Positions 22,660-35,461 of a stretch of 64,000 nucleotides of DNA are shown piece after piece. The translations under genes were made by a program, and so were the position numbers. The stretch's first letter is position 1; every line of letters starts with the position of its first letter. The notes beneath the pieces are model-generated. The model ran no database searches and was not told the DNA's origin. It saw only the letters and a list, made by a program, of their open reading frames with translations. The DNA is from Chrysoperla carnea. Taxonomy: Eukaryota > Arthropoda > Insecta > Neuroptera > Chrysopidae. The DNA lies in assembly GCF_905475395.1 (NCBI RefSeq), contig NC_058341.1, positions 32,937,501-33,001,500 on the forward strand. The letters are read 5' to 3'.

Positions 22660-25348
22660 TTATGTTTTAGTAAAATCATTTTTATTATATTTATTTAAAA
22701 TGTTTATTATTTCTACATACAATATGTCAGGAGCAACTTTAGCATACAAAAAATCAAAATGTGAAAATGGGCTAAAATTTACAGGAAGTAATTGCGACGT
22801 TGGTAAAAATTCATGTAGTTTTTTTACATCCTTGGGAGTTGATAAAATATCATTTTCACCATAAATTAAATAAAGGGTTGCGTTAATATTTTGTAAATTA
22901 TAAGACAACGATGTATTTTGTTCGTAGATATTCTTCCCCGAATTAAATTTAGTAAATCCTCCTAAACCATAAAAATTTTGTAGACTGAAAATCATTTAAG
23001 AAAATTTGTTTGGTAATTTTATGCAGTCGGAAGAGTGTTTAATTTAATACTACTTTTAAAAACCAACTGAAATAATCTAGATTATAAGCTGAGGATTATT
23101 AGATGGTTTCCGACTGCATAAAACAAACTATTTTCTTTACCAGTTTACAAAGAAAAGTGAAGTTTTAGCTTACCGTTGTTAATAAGTTGAGTATAATGTT
23201 CCAGTTGCTTAGCTGATGCTCCACCAGGATAATGGCTCGCAAATAAGGAAATGTTTCTCTGAAAATAATAGGAAATTACTAGTTATATATAATACTAGTG
23301 TTATAATGAAAATTATAACAAACTAAAAGAAAATTTTTCGGATTTTTCATATATCTCTAAAGAACTTTCCAGTTGGGGGCCTTGATATATATACATTAGC
23401 GAATTATTTACATCGTAAGTGAAAAATAGTAGATTTATAAAAAGTTTCCTTTAAATTATTTTAAAATCATTAAAATTTACCGGATCAATTTGATTTTGAT
23501 GATATCCAACGGCAAAATCAAGCCATTTTGAACAATATGCCAAATCTTCGATAGTACTGTTGTAGTTACATTTATCCATAACTGGATCAGCAAATGGTTT
23601 TGTGTGCGGAAATACGCCATAAAAACCCAAAGATTCTAAAAGAACCTGAAATCAAAAATGAATTTTTAATTGGAGCTCGAACTAACATGCATATTTTGTA
23701 TTACAAATATGTAGTATCAGTGTTTGAAACTCCGTGGTTTTACCTCTAAATCTAGTGGTTTTACTCTTCCTTATAGCGTACTAATAATTGTTGGCAAATA
23801 ATTTAATATTTTAATATCATTTATGCTAATAACTGAAGGTTTTGTGAAAAAATCGAAACATATAGTGGCTTTTCATGGCTTTCTATCGTCTGTTTAGTGG
23901 GCTTGAGAATTGAAAATTGGCAGTACTGTATATTATATTATAAATAATTAACTAAAAATTGTTATGAATGGAATATCCCATTAAAAAAGTTCTAGGAACT
24001 TTTCCACGTTGCCGATCAGTCTATACAAAGAAAAAAGTGTGTTTCAGTATTGTCTTTTAAAAACAATAGCATATTTCCTTATAATCCAAAATCATTGTAC
24101 ATTTAAAGCTTTAGTAATTTTTTTAAAAGTGTACAAGGAATATTTTCGTAATTGCTACATGCAACAAGGAATTGCTGGTAAATTTTATGGCTTAATATGC
24201 TTATCTATGTATTATAAATTTATCGTAAAAATTTTTGAAAAATGCGATTTCCGGGAAATTAAACTTCTTTCCGACTACAACCATTACTTGTATCTATTTT
24301 TAATGAAGTATTTTAAATATAAAAATAATGAAGTATTTATTAAAAATATTTAAATCTACTAATAGATTTTTTTTTGAATAGGGTTTTAAAAAGTTATAGC
24401 CACATCTTTGATATAATTTTCAGTTATTAGTGACTTACATACTTACTTTAATTAATGGGTACATTTTGGATAATTTTCTCAATAAACTACTTGATAAATT
24501 TTCCATAAACGCAATTGGTGCTAATGCCACAGCCACTTTAATTTTTGTATTATATTCAGGATTCTCGGATAACATAACAAACAAAACAGTTGTTCCTTGT
24601 GAATGTCCGATATAGTTTACTTGGGTTGATTTTGTTACCTGTAATATGTAATCAATGGTATTTGGAACATCAATTGTACCCATTTCATGCCAACTAAGGA
24701 TAAAAATAAATTCAGATTGTTTTATTCCTAACATTAACATGTCTGTCTGTCTTACCTAAAATTCCAATACTTTTTATCTTTCATCGAATTAAATGTTGTA
24801 TGATTTCTCGAAAACGATGTGCCCCTTGGATGTGGTATCCATACATCGTATCCTGCATCGACCAGAAAATACGCAAGTGCATCGGGAGGTCCATAATCAG
24901 TGAAACAAGCTGCCGAACAGAGTAATCCTGGATGTAAGTATGCTATAGGGCGGTTAGTTTGAGTATTATTGTCATTTTTTCCATGAGGAATACGAAGCAC
25001 AGTTAACAAATAACCATCGTCGGTTTGTACCTTATGATTTTCGGCAGGATATCCAAATTTTAATGTTTCTTTATACTAAGACAACAAAATGGGAAATTTT
25101 ATATGTAAGATAACCAAATGAGTAATTTTATAATTAAGAGAGGTGGCTTTGTTTTTACTTACAGGATCCAAACCTAAATAGTTCGGGTCAAACTCCCACA
25201 ATTTCACTAATTTTCGTATAATTTCTAATACATCCCATGGTGACCAGTCTACCAACTCATCAGTATTAACTGTTTTATTAATCTTTTCATAGCTGCTTTC
25301 CACAAATGTCAGGGTCATAATAACAATACATAATATTTTTTTATTCAT
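22660..25348 (-). CDS. Lip-E: secreted acid lipase, 6 exons, 434 aa
   Basis: Exons: 25163-25348, 24756-25075, 24447-24693, 23481-23645, 23174-23258, 22660-22961 (1305 nt, in frame). First gene of the array in transcription order. Signal peptide MNKKILCIVIMTLTFVESS; FDPNYLGLDP before the first intron; FGYPAENHKVQTDDGYLLT; oxyanion segment LHPGLL; SWHEMGTID across the exon 2/3 junction; nucleophile elbow GHSQGTT (Ser200); SHYPGGAS cap motif; acid in YGEND; histidine in FSHFDF. The last exon is unsplit, as in A and B. Two AATAAA hexamers lie in the final codons (22681-22686 and 22690-22695). Intron 5 carries a MITE-like insertion. Expected to be active on neutral lipid esters. Confidence 0.89.
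23017..23123. mobile_element. MITE-like element inside Lip-E intron 5
   Basis: Perfect 16-bp terminal inverted repeats, ttttatgcagtcggaa at 23017-23032 and its reverse complement at 23108-23123, bound a 107-bp segment with no coding potential. It lies wholly within the intron (22962-23173) and does not touch splice sites. Confidence 0.75.
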
Positions 25349-25412
25349 TTCTTTTTAATTATTGGAATGTGTAAGTATTTTTTAATAACTATTGTTAAAT
25401 GTCATTGCTTAA

Positions 25413-25443
25413 TTTTTATATCTATATATATTTAAGTCTTATC
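25413..25443 (-). promoter_or_regulatory. TATA box plus GATA motif of Lip-E
   Basis: Minus-strand TATAAAAA (25413-25420) lies about 65 bases before the start codon, and GATAAG (25438-25443) lies upstream, the same order as for Lip-C and Lip-D. Confidence 0.5.
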
Positions 25444-25820
25444 GTAAAAATTTTGAAAGCATGCAATATTTGATATCTGGGAAAGTTAGCCCTCGTTCTA
25501 TATGCGACTTTTCTTCGCGGTCCTTATTGGCTGCTGCAGCAATATTAACACGTTAAAAGAGCTGTGAAAGAAATCAAAGCATGAAATAACAAAAAATCGA
25601 ATGTACTGCCACCCTCGTTCTTTGCTTATTTAAACTTATTTGAATGTATATAATGAATGAAGCGATGAATAAAGTACAAATAACCGCATTGAGAGTTATT
25701 AATAAATTCAAATACACAAATAATTACAAATTTAAAGAAATCCCCGGCACAAAATTAGATCTGATAGATTCGTTTGGGCAATCGTAGATCTTAGTCGAAT
25801 TTACCGTTTTTGATTTTCTT

Positions 25821-26013
25821 TTGTTTGAATGGTAGTTTGATCAAGAGTGTAGTTGTATTTCAACAAAGATTTTATAGTTGTATTTCAAGAAAATCTTGCT
25901 GAAGTATTTGAAGAGCATCGCCTCTTTTCAAGTTGCTATGGCGAATTGAACCCTAAGCTCAAACTTGACACATAGCTAAGAGGCACTATCGATCAAACTA
26001 CTTTTCAAACAAA
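25821..26013. repeat. Foldback repeat, about 30-bp arms
   Basis: The left arm 25821-25849 and the right arm 25984-26013 are reverse complements sharing gtagtttgatc / gatcaaactac and the tract ttgtttga. About 134 bases lie between. MITE-like. Confidence 0.65.
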
Positions 26014-26350
26014 CAGAAATAGGTTCATCTGTTTAGAAACTGCCACAGACAAACACACAGATACACAGGTTCTTTAATTTTTTAACCTCTCTTTGTTAGC
26101 TGGAGCTTAAATATACTTGGAAGAAAATAGATCAAGCGCGCACCGTACACATACAAAAGGATTAAATTAAAAATTTAAAATAAAATCGTAATTGTTGGAG
26201 TGTTGGAGTGTGGATTAACCACAATTCTTATTTATTATTGAAGCTTATTTATCTTAATAAAAAACAGAGCAAGGCTGGTACAAAATATTTTGTTTTCCCG
26301 TAGTATTTGTTAATGAAAGTATTCATTAGTACTGGTGTCGTGCATCGTAT

Positions 26351-26626
26351 ATGCATGAAAGAGGTGTAGTTCCTTCTCAGAATAAACGAGACGCTGCAAA
26401 AATCATCGAAAAACGTAGTACTATACATTCACAACACTCAACCCTCCAAGAAAATGTTGGCACTGCCTATCGAGCATTTCAACTTAACTTAACCCAACTT
26501 ACAATTAACTATTTTGAAATTATCATAGCTACAGTTCTTTTGATTTGTGTTGTTTTTATTACTTTATCTAATTTTTCAGATTTTCTTCGAAAGTCGAATC
26601 AAATTTTCCCCATTGTTAAAACATGA
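26351..26626 (+). other. Unassigned 91-codon open frame
   Basis: The first 60 codons are hydrophilic and of balanced composition (MHERGVVPSQNKRDAAKIIE), followed by a strongly hydrophobic stretch (EIIIATVLLICVVFITLS) that could span a membrane. I recognise no family and see no supporting splice sites. It could be a chance frame or a transposon fragment. Confidence 0.15.
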
Positions 26627-29600
26627 CTGCTTTAATCTGAGCCTGCATTATAATTTATCCAATTCCTGGTAAGCATGACTGACAATGGAGTGGCTGTGTA
26701 GCTTTTTAGCGTTAGAGTACTTCTTTCTTTATAAAAATAAAATTAAAATAAACATGAAAAAATTTAAAATTTGAGGGGATAGGTAATTTACGTTTTAGGA
26801 AGTAACTTCATTGAGGTGTGATTATACCAATTATATAATTTATTTGTACTTAAATTAATAAATTGATAAAAGAATGTTGTGAATAAAAACTATTATATTT
26901 TAAGAATTTATGATGAACGCAAAATTTATATCATATCTTAAAATTATTAATAGCACTAAGCTTATCCAAATTATTGCCTAGCATAGATAATTATGGAGAC
27001 AAAATAACAGTTATTTATTTACATTTAATGCTTTTAATGTAGATTTCAATAAGCACAAAAATGCATATAATTCTAAATCAGCACCAATGTCTGGATAAAT
27101 ATTTTTTTCTAGTTAAAATACGTAAATACTACGAATAAATTTCTGGCCATTATCACTATGACTTCACCAAGAACCAAATTAAAGTGTACTCCTTTCGATA
27201 ATAACTGACGATAAGGGTGGCATATGTGAATAAAATTGGAAATTATAGCAATAGCTTAAGAAATTTATTTTTTATTTTAGAATTTTATGAAATAAAAACG
27301 ACTTGCTAAAAAGCGATCGAAATCTGGTTAAAAAACTATTTCAACATTTTCTTAGTAAATTACTATAACTGAGTGCCATGACAACTTTTTGAATTTTTAA
27401 AACAATGTAACTAGCAAAGAAGACAACGATGACACTTATTTTATCGATATATACAAATGAAAAAAGTTAAGATTACTTTCATTGGAGAGTTAATATCAAG
27501 CAAAAATAGCAAGTCATCTATGGAAGTTCAACAAAGAGCAATTAATGCGTGGCTAACATATTGGTACTCACCTACGGCGTTCAGGCTCTAATATATAAAT
27601 ATCCTGACTTAAAAATACTCAACCAAAGAAATATGTATAGATATTTATTTGCCTAACTAAACTAAAAGACAAAACAACAAATTGAAGTGGAAACCAGCAG
27701 AACAAATTACGTGTTTGACTTTTGCGTGTTACCTTATGAATAAAATATGAAAACAAGTATCATAAAATGACACGCGAGACCTTGTGGCTTCAAGCGTAAA
27801 ATTTTGTACAAAATTTTCCACAAAACGTAACATAATGAAAAATACAGGGAATATTGTGGTTTCTCGTCAAAATTTTAAGTACACTGACTTTGGAACAAAT
27901 TTCCTAAATTATTTGTGTGAGCACCTGTGGTTTTATGGAAAAATTTTGCTGTTATGTTGATGATATTGAAATGTTCAAAATATTTACAAATCAATTAAAA
28001 AGTGTTAAAAATAACTGAAATTTTTGTATAAAAATAGCAACCATTACACAACATAGATTTAAATTTTAATTGTTTTAAGTTTACATTGTTTTCATATTGG
28101 ATATTAATTAATCATTCAATAATATTTAATTAGTCGATTAAATATAAGTCATGTTGCTTTAAAATAAATAATTTCTTTATTGAACAGATTGCTATAAAAT
28201 ATCTTTATATATTACATCATTCGGATCAGACGTGAACGAATCCTTCAATGCATTATTATGGTTGTGCAGATTAAGCTTGTACAAAGCATTACATTATCTT
28301 TTGTTCTTGGAAATTATTAACATTGTATTCATACAAAGTCGTCCAAATATCTCGATATAATCTCTGAGAAATATCTCTGCCACATAAAAAAATTCGTACC
28401 GCAGGAGCTAAGCAAATTCTCTCAGAAATTGAAAAAATTACACATTTGTTTAAAAAGTAGAATATTATTGCATTATTAGTTTTTCAAGAATTTCGAAAAC
28501 AAAGGGCCTAGAAAATAAATCACAGGAGTAATTTTTCGCTTAAAACTGTATGGGTATTACCTACTGACCTTATTTGTCACCTTTTTTTCTGTGTGAAAGA
28601 ATACAGCGGGAAAAGCCAAAAATTGAACCTTACGAGGCTACCTAAATTTAAACCTTAGGATTTATTATAAGGTTTATTATAAAAAGAAATATTTGATTTC
28701 TAAAATCACAATGATTTATTGTTTGTTCTTTCGTTTGGAAAATTTTACAAAAAATTTTCTAAGGCAATTGATAGCTTGGTAAGAACTGTACGACGAATTA
28801 TACGACGACTTTTCTTTTACTTGACCACGCTCTAAAGTTGTGGTCGATACGTATTTTTTCCACTTTGTACAAAAAATAAAATGTCTGTTATGAACAAAGT
28901 TATAAATTTAATAAGTTTTCAAAAGCAATTTGACTTTTTCACATTTAAGTAGAATTTAATGCAATTTGTTTTAACATTTTCACATATGGTGTATGTACGT
29001 ACATCTTGCCAAATAAAAAAATTATATAGCTGTAATATTAGATTTTTATATGCTGTTTGCGTATTACGTCATAGTAGTAGCCCGTTCAAACTAATGCAGT
29101 AACGAAATTTTTTCCTACCATAAATGACATTGTATAAGATGACGTGTTTTTGTCCATAATGGTATACATTAATATTAATGTGTCGCATAACAAGTTTGTA
29201 GGTTGTAGGTAAAACCCTCCTTGAGTCAAGAGGCATATTTATCTTTTCAAGTGCTATAATAATCTTAACTGGGTACATTAACAAGACAAGTGAAGCATAT
29301 GTCCGTAACTGAGAGAGATAATCAATAGACTCGATAAATTCATTAGAGATTGAACTTATAGGTAAACTTCAAGACCTGGGTGAGATATTCTCCTTCTAAT
29401 GGAACCTCTTTTATTGTATTTTTTTCCCAAAAGACACCTTAAATATCAGCTACAGTGAAGATGCCTAAGACACAGATATGGTTATTAAAATGAATCGTCG
29501 TATTCGAGTAGCATTCACAAATCCATTAGATCATTATTTTTTTGAATCTTTGATCACAAAACAATGTATGTCAAAATCGCAAACTCGATATTTTATTCCT

Positions 29601-32600
29601 CTTGGCCATATACATGTATAAGGAGAAAAAAGTGTTCTATTCGACCTTTTGCAATCATATATACGAATTAACTGTATTATTCGGGTAATAAATAAATAAA
29701 CATTATCATTTGCAATTAAATACGTATAACTCTTTATTTTCAACTTGTAAGTATACAATTTTATTACAAAAATATATAAACAGTATTATTATTTTAATAA
29801 TATTTAATTAAGTTATTTACTATTTATAAATATTGATAGGTAATCATTAAAATTATGAACTTTTGTTTCTAAATATATGCGGAAAGATTTCTAATTGTAG
29901 TAGGTGAAATATTTTCAAAAATGTCATCGTTAAAAGGAAAACAAACTGAAAAATTAATACACAAATTGTACCTAAGTACATTCCGTACCACGGTGATAAT
30001 GTATTTAATTATATATTTCTTAAGGCTTTTATAACCCAACAAATCTTACAATATAAATGGAAAAGCTCGACTCCTTTGCATATATGTAGAAACATTATCT
30101 GAAATAATGTTTAAAAAATTTAAAGCATTGTATTTTGGCCCAAATATATTCATTTATACTGTTTGAGAATATACACAAATAGAAATAATTACGCTTTTGG
30201 TAAGAATTATGAGAAAGGTTGATGTAAGGATCTACAAATAAAATTCTAATTCATTTTTGTCCACTTTCCAATTAAAAGACCGAAACAAAAACTTTAAATA
30301 AATGCTATCTTAGGTATTCTTCTAGTATCGACTCTCGCCAATTTTGTCTCGAAATTCTGGTTTCTCAATCAGGCAATCTTAATAATAATGTATGCACCAA
30401 GAGAGAAATTTCAAAATTAATTAGGTCTAACAATGTGCTTATTAGGTCTAGATTTTTTTTCTGGACAGAATATTTGTATACCATTATTACTCTAAAAAGC
30501 ACAGTAAAAATTTTACTCACCAAATTTTTTCAAATCATTCTTGTAGTAGGTTCACAGAATTTAAACATTAAAATTAATAAAACTAGCTTCCAAAATCGGG
30601 ATCTAGGAAACTGACTGTAATGACGGTCCCGTACAGGGAAAGAAATTTCGTCGATCTTTATCGACGATTTCCAGTTCATTGTCAGTTTATATATTAAAAT
30701 GAATAAGATATCTTGCATTTATTGAATAAAAAACATCATAGCATAATCAAAAGTCTCTATACAAGAAATTTTTAGGTACATGGACGGACGGACGGAATCA
30801 CTGGTGATAATTTCGTAATACAGTTGAATTATCTAAATACAGAGTGCCAAAAAAATGTATACATCGATAAACTTTCAACGAGATGTACCAAAAAACTCAC
30901 AATTTCATATTTGATTTCACATTTTTTCACAATTTAATACATACGTGGTTCACTTTTGCTGAATCGTTTCATAATTATTAATGTTATCAAGTGGTAATAG
31001 CGCCCGACAAATTCCATGCCGCATTTTTTCAGACCGATAGCTTAAATATGCGGTTATCATGCTCATTTGAAAACGCAGCACTTTCGAAAAAGGCGTAGAC
31101 AGAAGTTAAGTTTGGTAGACTCGCCAAAAAGAAGCCATTCACGAAGTTTTTTTATGTATTAATCATTTAACAAAGCACCCTTTCTGCCTCACAGTCTATG
31201 TCGTGTTACAGGCATAAATAGAGTATGTGCATTTTTTTTTTGTACACTTTGTATAATACGCATACACAAATATGAAATAAATTCCCTCTAAACCTCAATA
31301 AGTGAACAAAATTTAAAAAAAAAATTTATTAGTAAATTTTATCAACAAATTATATCATTGCGAATAATATCTAATATAGTAACGATTTACTCATTTTAAA
31401 CTTAATTTTTTGTGTCCAAGTTCATGTCCAGAAAAAAAAAAACGATTTTCTAAAATGGTAACTCTATGTTTGCACAAATAGAGCTATTGAATTTTATGAA
31501 ATTACCCAAACACAATATATTAATATCTACTAAAATATATATTTGATAATTTACAACTTTTGTTTTGTTTTCCATTTTCTCTTAAGTATAATAAGTAACT
31601 TTCATAAATATATTTAAATTATGATATTTTATATATCAGACAAATCCACTCTTTTGCCTGAAATATAAAAGAATTTTATTTCTACGTATTTGCGTGTGTA
31701 ATTTGGTGAATTTTTAACACACTTTATTGCACCAAATTACCACTGCACCAAAAGTTACTGCACTAAATTACCAATGTAAAATGTGTAAAATATTTGTTTG
31801 CTTAATATATTATTTCTATAACTTACATTTAAAAGTTGATTATATACACCCTGTTAAAATGCGTTTGTGAATTATTTTTATATAAAAATATTTGGCAGAT
31901 TTTATGTCATTCATTTTTAAATTTAATTTTCTAATAAAATAATTTTGGAAGAATAGTTATTTTAAACATTAAGACGATGTGAACGATCTGTATCAAGTAT
32001 ATTTAACAGAAGTTGTTTATTCAAAATGATAAGAAAATGCAATTTTATGAAAATGTGCGATCATGGTTGTAAGGTAACTTACAACTTGTTCTTTTGAGAT
32101 GAATACCCCCTTTTGCACGAAATGAAATCCTCTGGAATAAGAAAAAAAGTGAAATTATAAGGAATATATATTATTTGGCATTGTATCTCCAAAGTGATAC
32201 ACATCTTATTTGTACAAAATTTAAAATGATTATTTTTAAACTGACATACATAAGTTTTCTATAATTAAAAATAATAATAATAGTAATAATAATTATATCT
32301 CGTTTTATTAAAATAAAATTATCAAATCGTCTCAACATTCCTTAATTTTATCGATGAAATTTTGACAAAGACAAGCACTTATAAATACTCAACAATAATA
32401 GAAAAAAAAATTTAAAGCTTTTTGCACTCTATTCATTTTGTAAAAATTAGACCAATACATCGCGATGTAGAGTTTTGTATAGACATTTCTTTTATTACAA
32501 AACATTCGTGAATTTAATTTAAAATCAAGACTTTCATCGTTAATTCGAGTGCAAATGATCCTTAAATAAAAATTCATTATTTTCTTTCGATTCATATAAC

Positions 32601-34793
32601 AAATCAGTCATTTTTTTTAAATCAAAAAGCACCAAAATTGTTGAAAATTTTTTCATTTCTTGGTAACAAATCAAAATATTGGTAAGTTTTGAAAATATTT
32701 AAGATGAAATCATCTGTCTAAGAAATATTTTTAATATTCAATTATATAGTTTGGCAATATTTTTGCGTATGTAAAATATCAGTATCTTCAAGTCATAATA
32801 TATAAGGTAGGTTTAATTAAGTAGGCGCAAATTAGTTGAATACAACTAGTAACCCAAGCTAAACAACCGAGTGAATTAAATCAAAATTTTGGTTTTTCGG
32901 TGATGTTTGTTCATTTAAAATTACCAAATTCCGTCAAAAAAGAATACCATTATGCATTCAAACTTTTTCGCCAAATATTCTGATTTACATTCGACGAATT
33001 TTTTAAAAATATTTTCAACGTATGTCTTTTAATTGTCTATTGCAAGTTATACCAGCAAATACTATTTATTTTTAAATATCATTCATTTGGTATTCATTTT
33101 GGTAATCTCAAAGTGTAATAATAATTATACAAAAAACAAACCTGATAGTAAACAATATATTTATTGCCAAAAGGAAAATTATTAAATCTACTACTTTCAA
33201 TATTCTAATAACTTTCTGTATATACAAAGGATAAAATATTAAAATTGACATTTAGTTATGAGCATCTAAAATGGAACGATAATAAAATTTAGCAACTTGT
33301 ATTTTACTAAAAATTTTTTTCCCCCTACCAATTGTATGAATTTATTCATTTTTTCCCCGAAATTGGTCAATTTGTTTTTACATAATAATTTCATATTCCA
33401 TTTACATTTACAATATTATAATTTATAGCAATTTTTCATAATTATTTAGTAATGTAATATTGATTTTTTTCTACAACCAAATAGTTTTAGAAGTATTTGA
33501 GTATGCAAAATAGGAAGAATGAGATCCGCTGATTGATCCGTAAACTAAAAATCCTCAGAAAAATTTAAATGACTGAATTTATCACCTAAAAAGTAGTATG
33601 GGCAATTAGAGGCATTTTTCGATTTGACAACGGTGTTTTTGAGACTCAAGTATGAATAAATTAACAGCTTCTGTTCCAATCGTTTCGCTTACTCAACTAC
33701 TGCCAAAATCTATTTTCAATATTGAGTTATTGTTCATCTCTGCCAAAAATAACCAATGACCTGAGTCTCATATGTTTTTAATGAATAAAAATTCGTGACG
33801 ATTAACGAATTTTTGGCATCAACCTCTTCAACTTCAAAAAACACTTCTTCAACATTTACCACGATCTTTCAATAAATACTGATATTATAATTTTAATTTT
33901 TTTCAACATTCATTCTCCTGATTGCATTTAAAAAGTAATAAGCATTTAAGGAACGTTGGTTTTACCATCAACTTGCCAATCCAAATTAAATAAATCTAAA
34001 TAAACATGGAAAGCGATTGGTTCAAAATAAAAGTTGTATTTATGTGAGGATACCGGATTATTGTTGGTACTGTGCGTTCTGACACCAAGAGTTAGACACC
34101 ACACCTGCCTAATGATCGTCGTTCGCTAGGTTTTTGCATAAAACATATATGAGTCAGGCTAATCTGGTTCTTTATCAGTTCAATTTCCATAATAGTCAAG
34201 GTACTTAATACATTCCAGGATAAAGTTACTAATACGCAGGACAAAGGTTTATTTTTATATGAATTATGTGCATTGTTTGTCTGGTAAAAAATGTTATCTC
34301 GAAGTGCAATTGACATTTAATTGTATATAATAGATAGTTTATTTTTATAATTCAGTATTTGATACATACGAAAAATTTTCATTCATTAATTCCATTCATT
34401 TTTTAAAATTATTTTTAAAACGGCAGTTTTTACATAAAAATTTCGAAATTCACTATTTTAAAATATTTAAGATATGCATATGATTTTTAATTCAGTTAAT
34501 ACATAAATTTTTCATAAAGATTTTTCAAATTACAAATATTTAAAATTGTGTGTTTTCTCCTGTTGAGAATTTGAAACATTCAGATGGCTCAAAAAAAACA
34601 AATATTACTTTTTCTTTTCAATGTTAAAAAAACGACTAAGCGTCAATTAGTTTCCTGGTGTAAGAGCGCATACTGAAGGACACTCAACTTAAAATTTTAT
34701 CATTATGGGAATGCATTTTTGTTTTATTAATTATTATTTTTTTATAAAATGTAAACGCGTTCTCCGAGTTTAATAACTCTAAATCGTTTTTAA

Positions 34794-34975
34794 GTTGCCG
34801 AGCGAGTTAAGGTGCAATCGACTTTAACCGTTTAGCTACTTAGACTTAGGTTGCGGCTTTGAATCCCGATTGCGGTAGTCTGATCAATTGTAATTAATGT
34901 CTTTAAGTAAATAATTTTATTTCGAGTACCGGGGCTTATTTGTTAATTATATGCCCCTGAACTGAAGTCAACAAA
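34794..34975 (+). repeat. tRNA-derived SINE remnant
   Basis: It starts with a pol III A-box-like gttgccgagcgagttaagg (34794-34812), typical of Leu/Ser tRNA, followed about 45 bases later by a B-box-like ctttgaatccc (34856-34866). The T stem pairs poorly and there is no acceptor stem, so it is not a working tRNA. The body runs into unrelated sequence; the 3' edge is a guess. Confidence 0.6.
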
Positions 34976-35461
34976 AATGCATTGCAAGTCGGTAAGAACA
35001 TTAAAGTTAAATCGTTTGTCTTGTTCTTAAAATTAAAACAAAATTAATGTCACTAGCAAAAATCTCTCTGAATTCTTTTTTATTCTATCTACTTATTTGT
35101 ATTACCAGGCCATCAGTTTAAGTACGAATACTTCAAATTAAAAAATAATTAAAATTTTTGTTTAATAATTGAGTATTCTATATAAGGTAGTAAATTTTCT
35201 TCTTGGACATCTTCTTTCGACATTTCAAATCTTTTATTTCGTAGTGCTTATAATATAAAATTCTGTCACAAGTAGAAAGATTTTTTCTTCAATCAAAACG
35301 GAAAAATTTATTTTCCTTTTCAGATGAAGCCAATTTCAAAAGATGCAAAAATTTCTACAGTACTGAATTCTGAAAGACTTTCCGACATTTTATTGGACCA
35401 TATAATACTTCAAAGATATCATACTTATAATTAATTACCCCAATTTTGTAAATGTCCAAAT

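Larger units (their letters stand above)
25349..35461. other. 10-kb gene-poor interval between Lip-E and Shaw
   Basis: I can support no gene here. It contains the Lip-E promoter, a foldback repeat (25821-26013), an unassigned plus-strand 91-codon frame (26351-26626) and a tRNA-like SINE remnant (34.8 kb). The rest is AT-rich sequence without recognised structure. Confidence 0.5.

Noticed and set aside
24009-24353. 114-codon plus-strand frame
   Set aside because: Lies in intron 3 of Lip-E on the opposite strand; AT-driven Lys/Tyr/Phe-rich composition.
34794-34975. Functional tRNA gene
   Set aside because: A- and B-box-like words are present, but the T stem does not pair and no acceptor stem exists.
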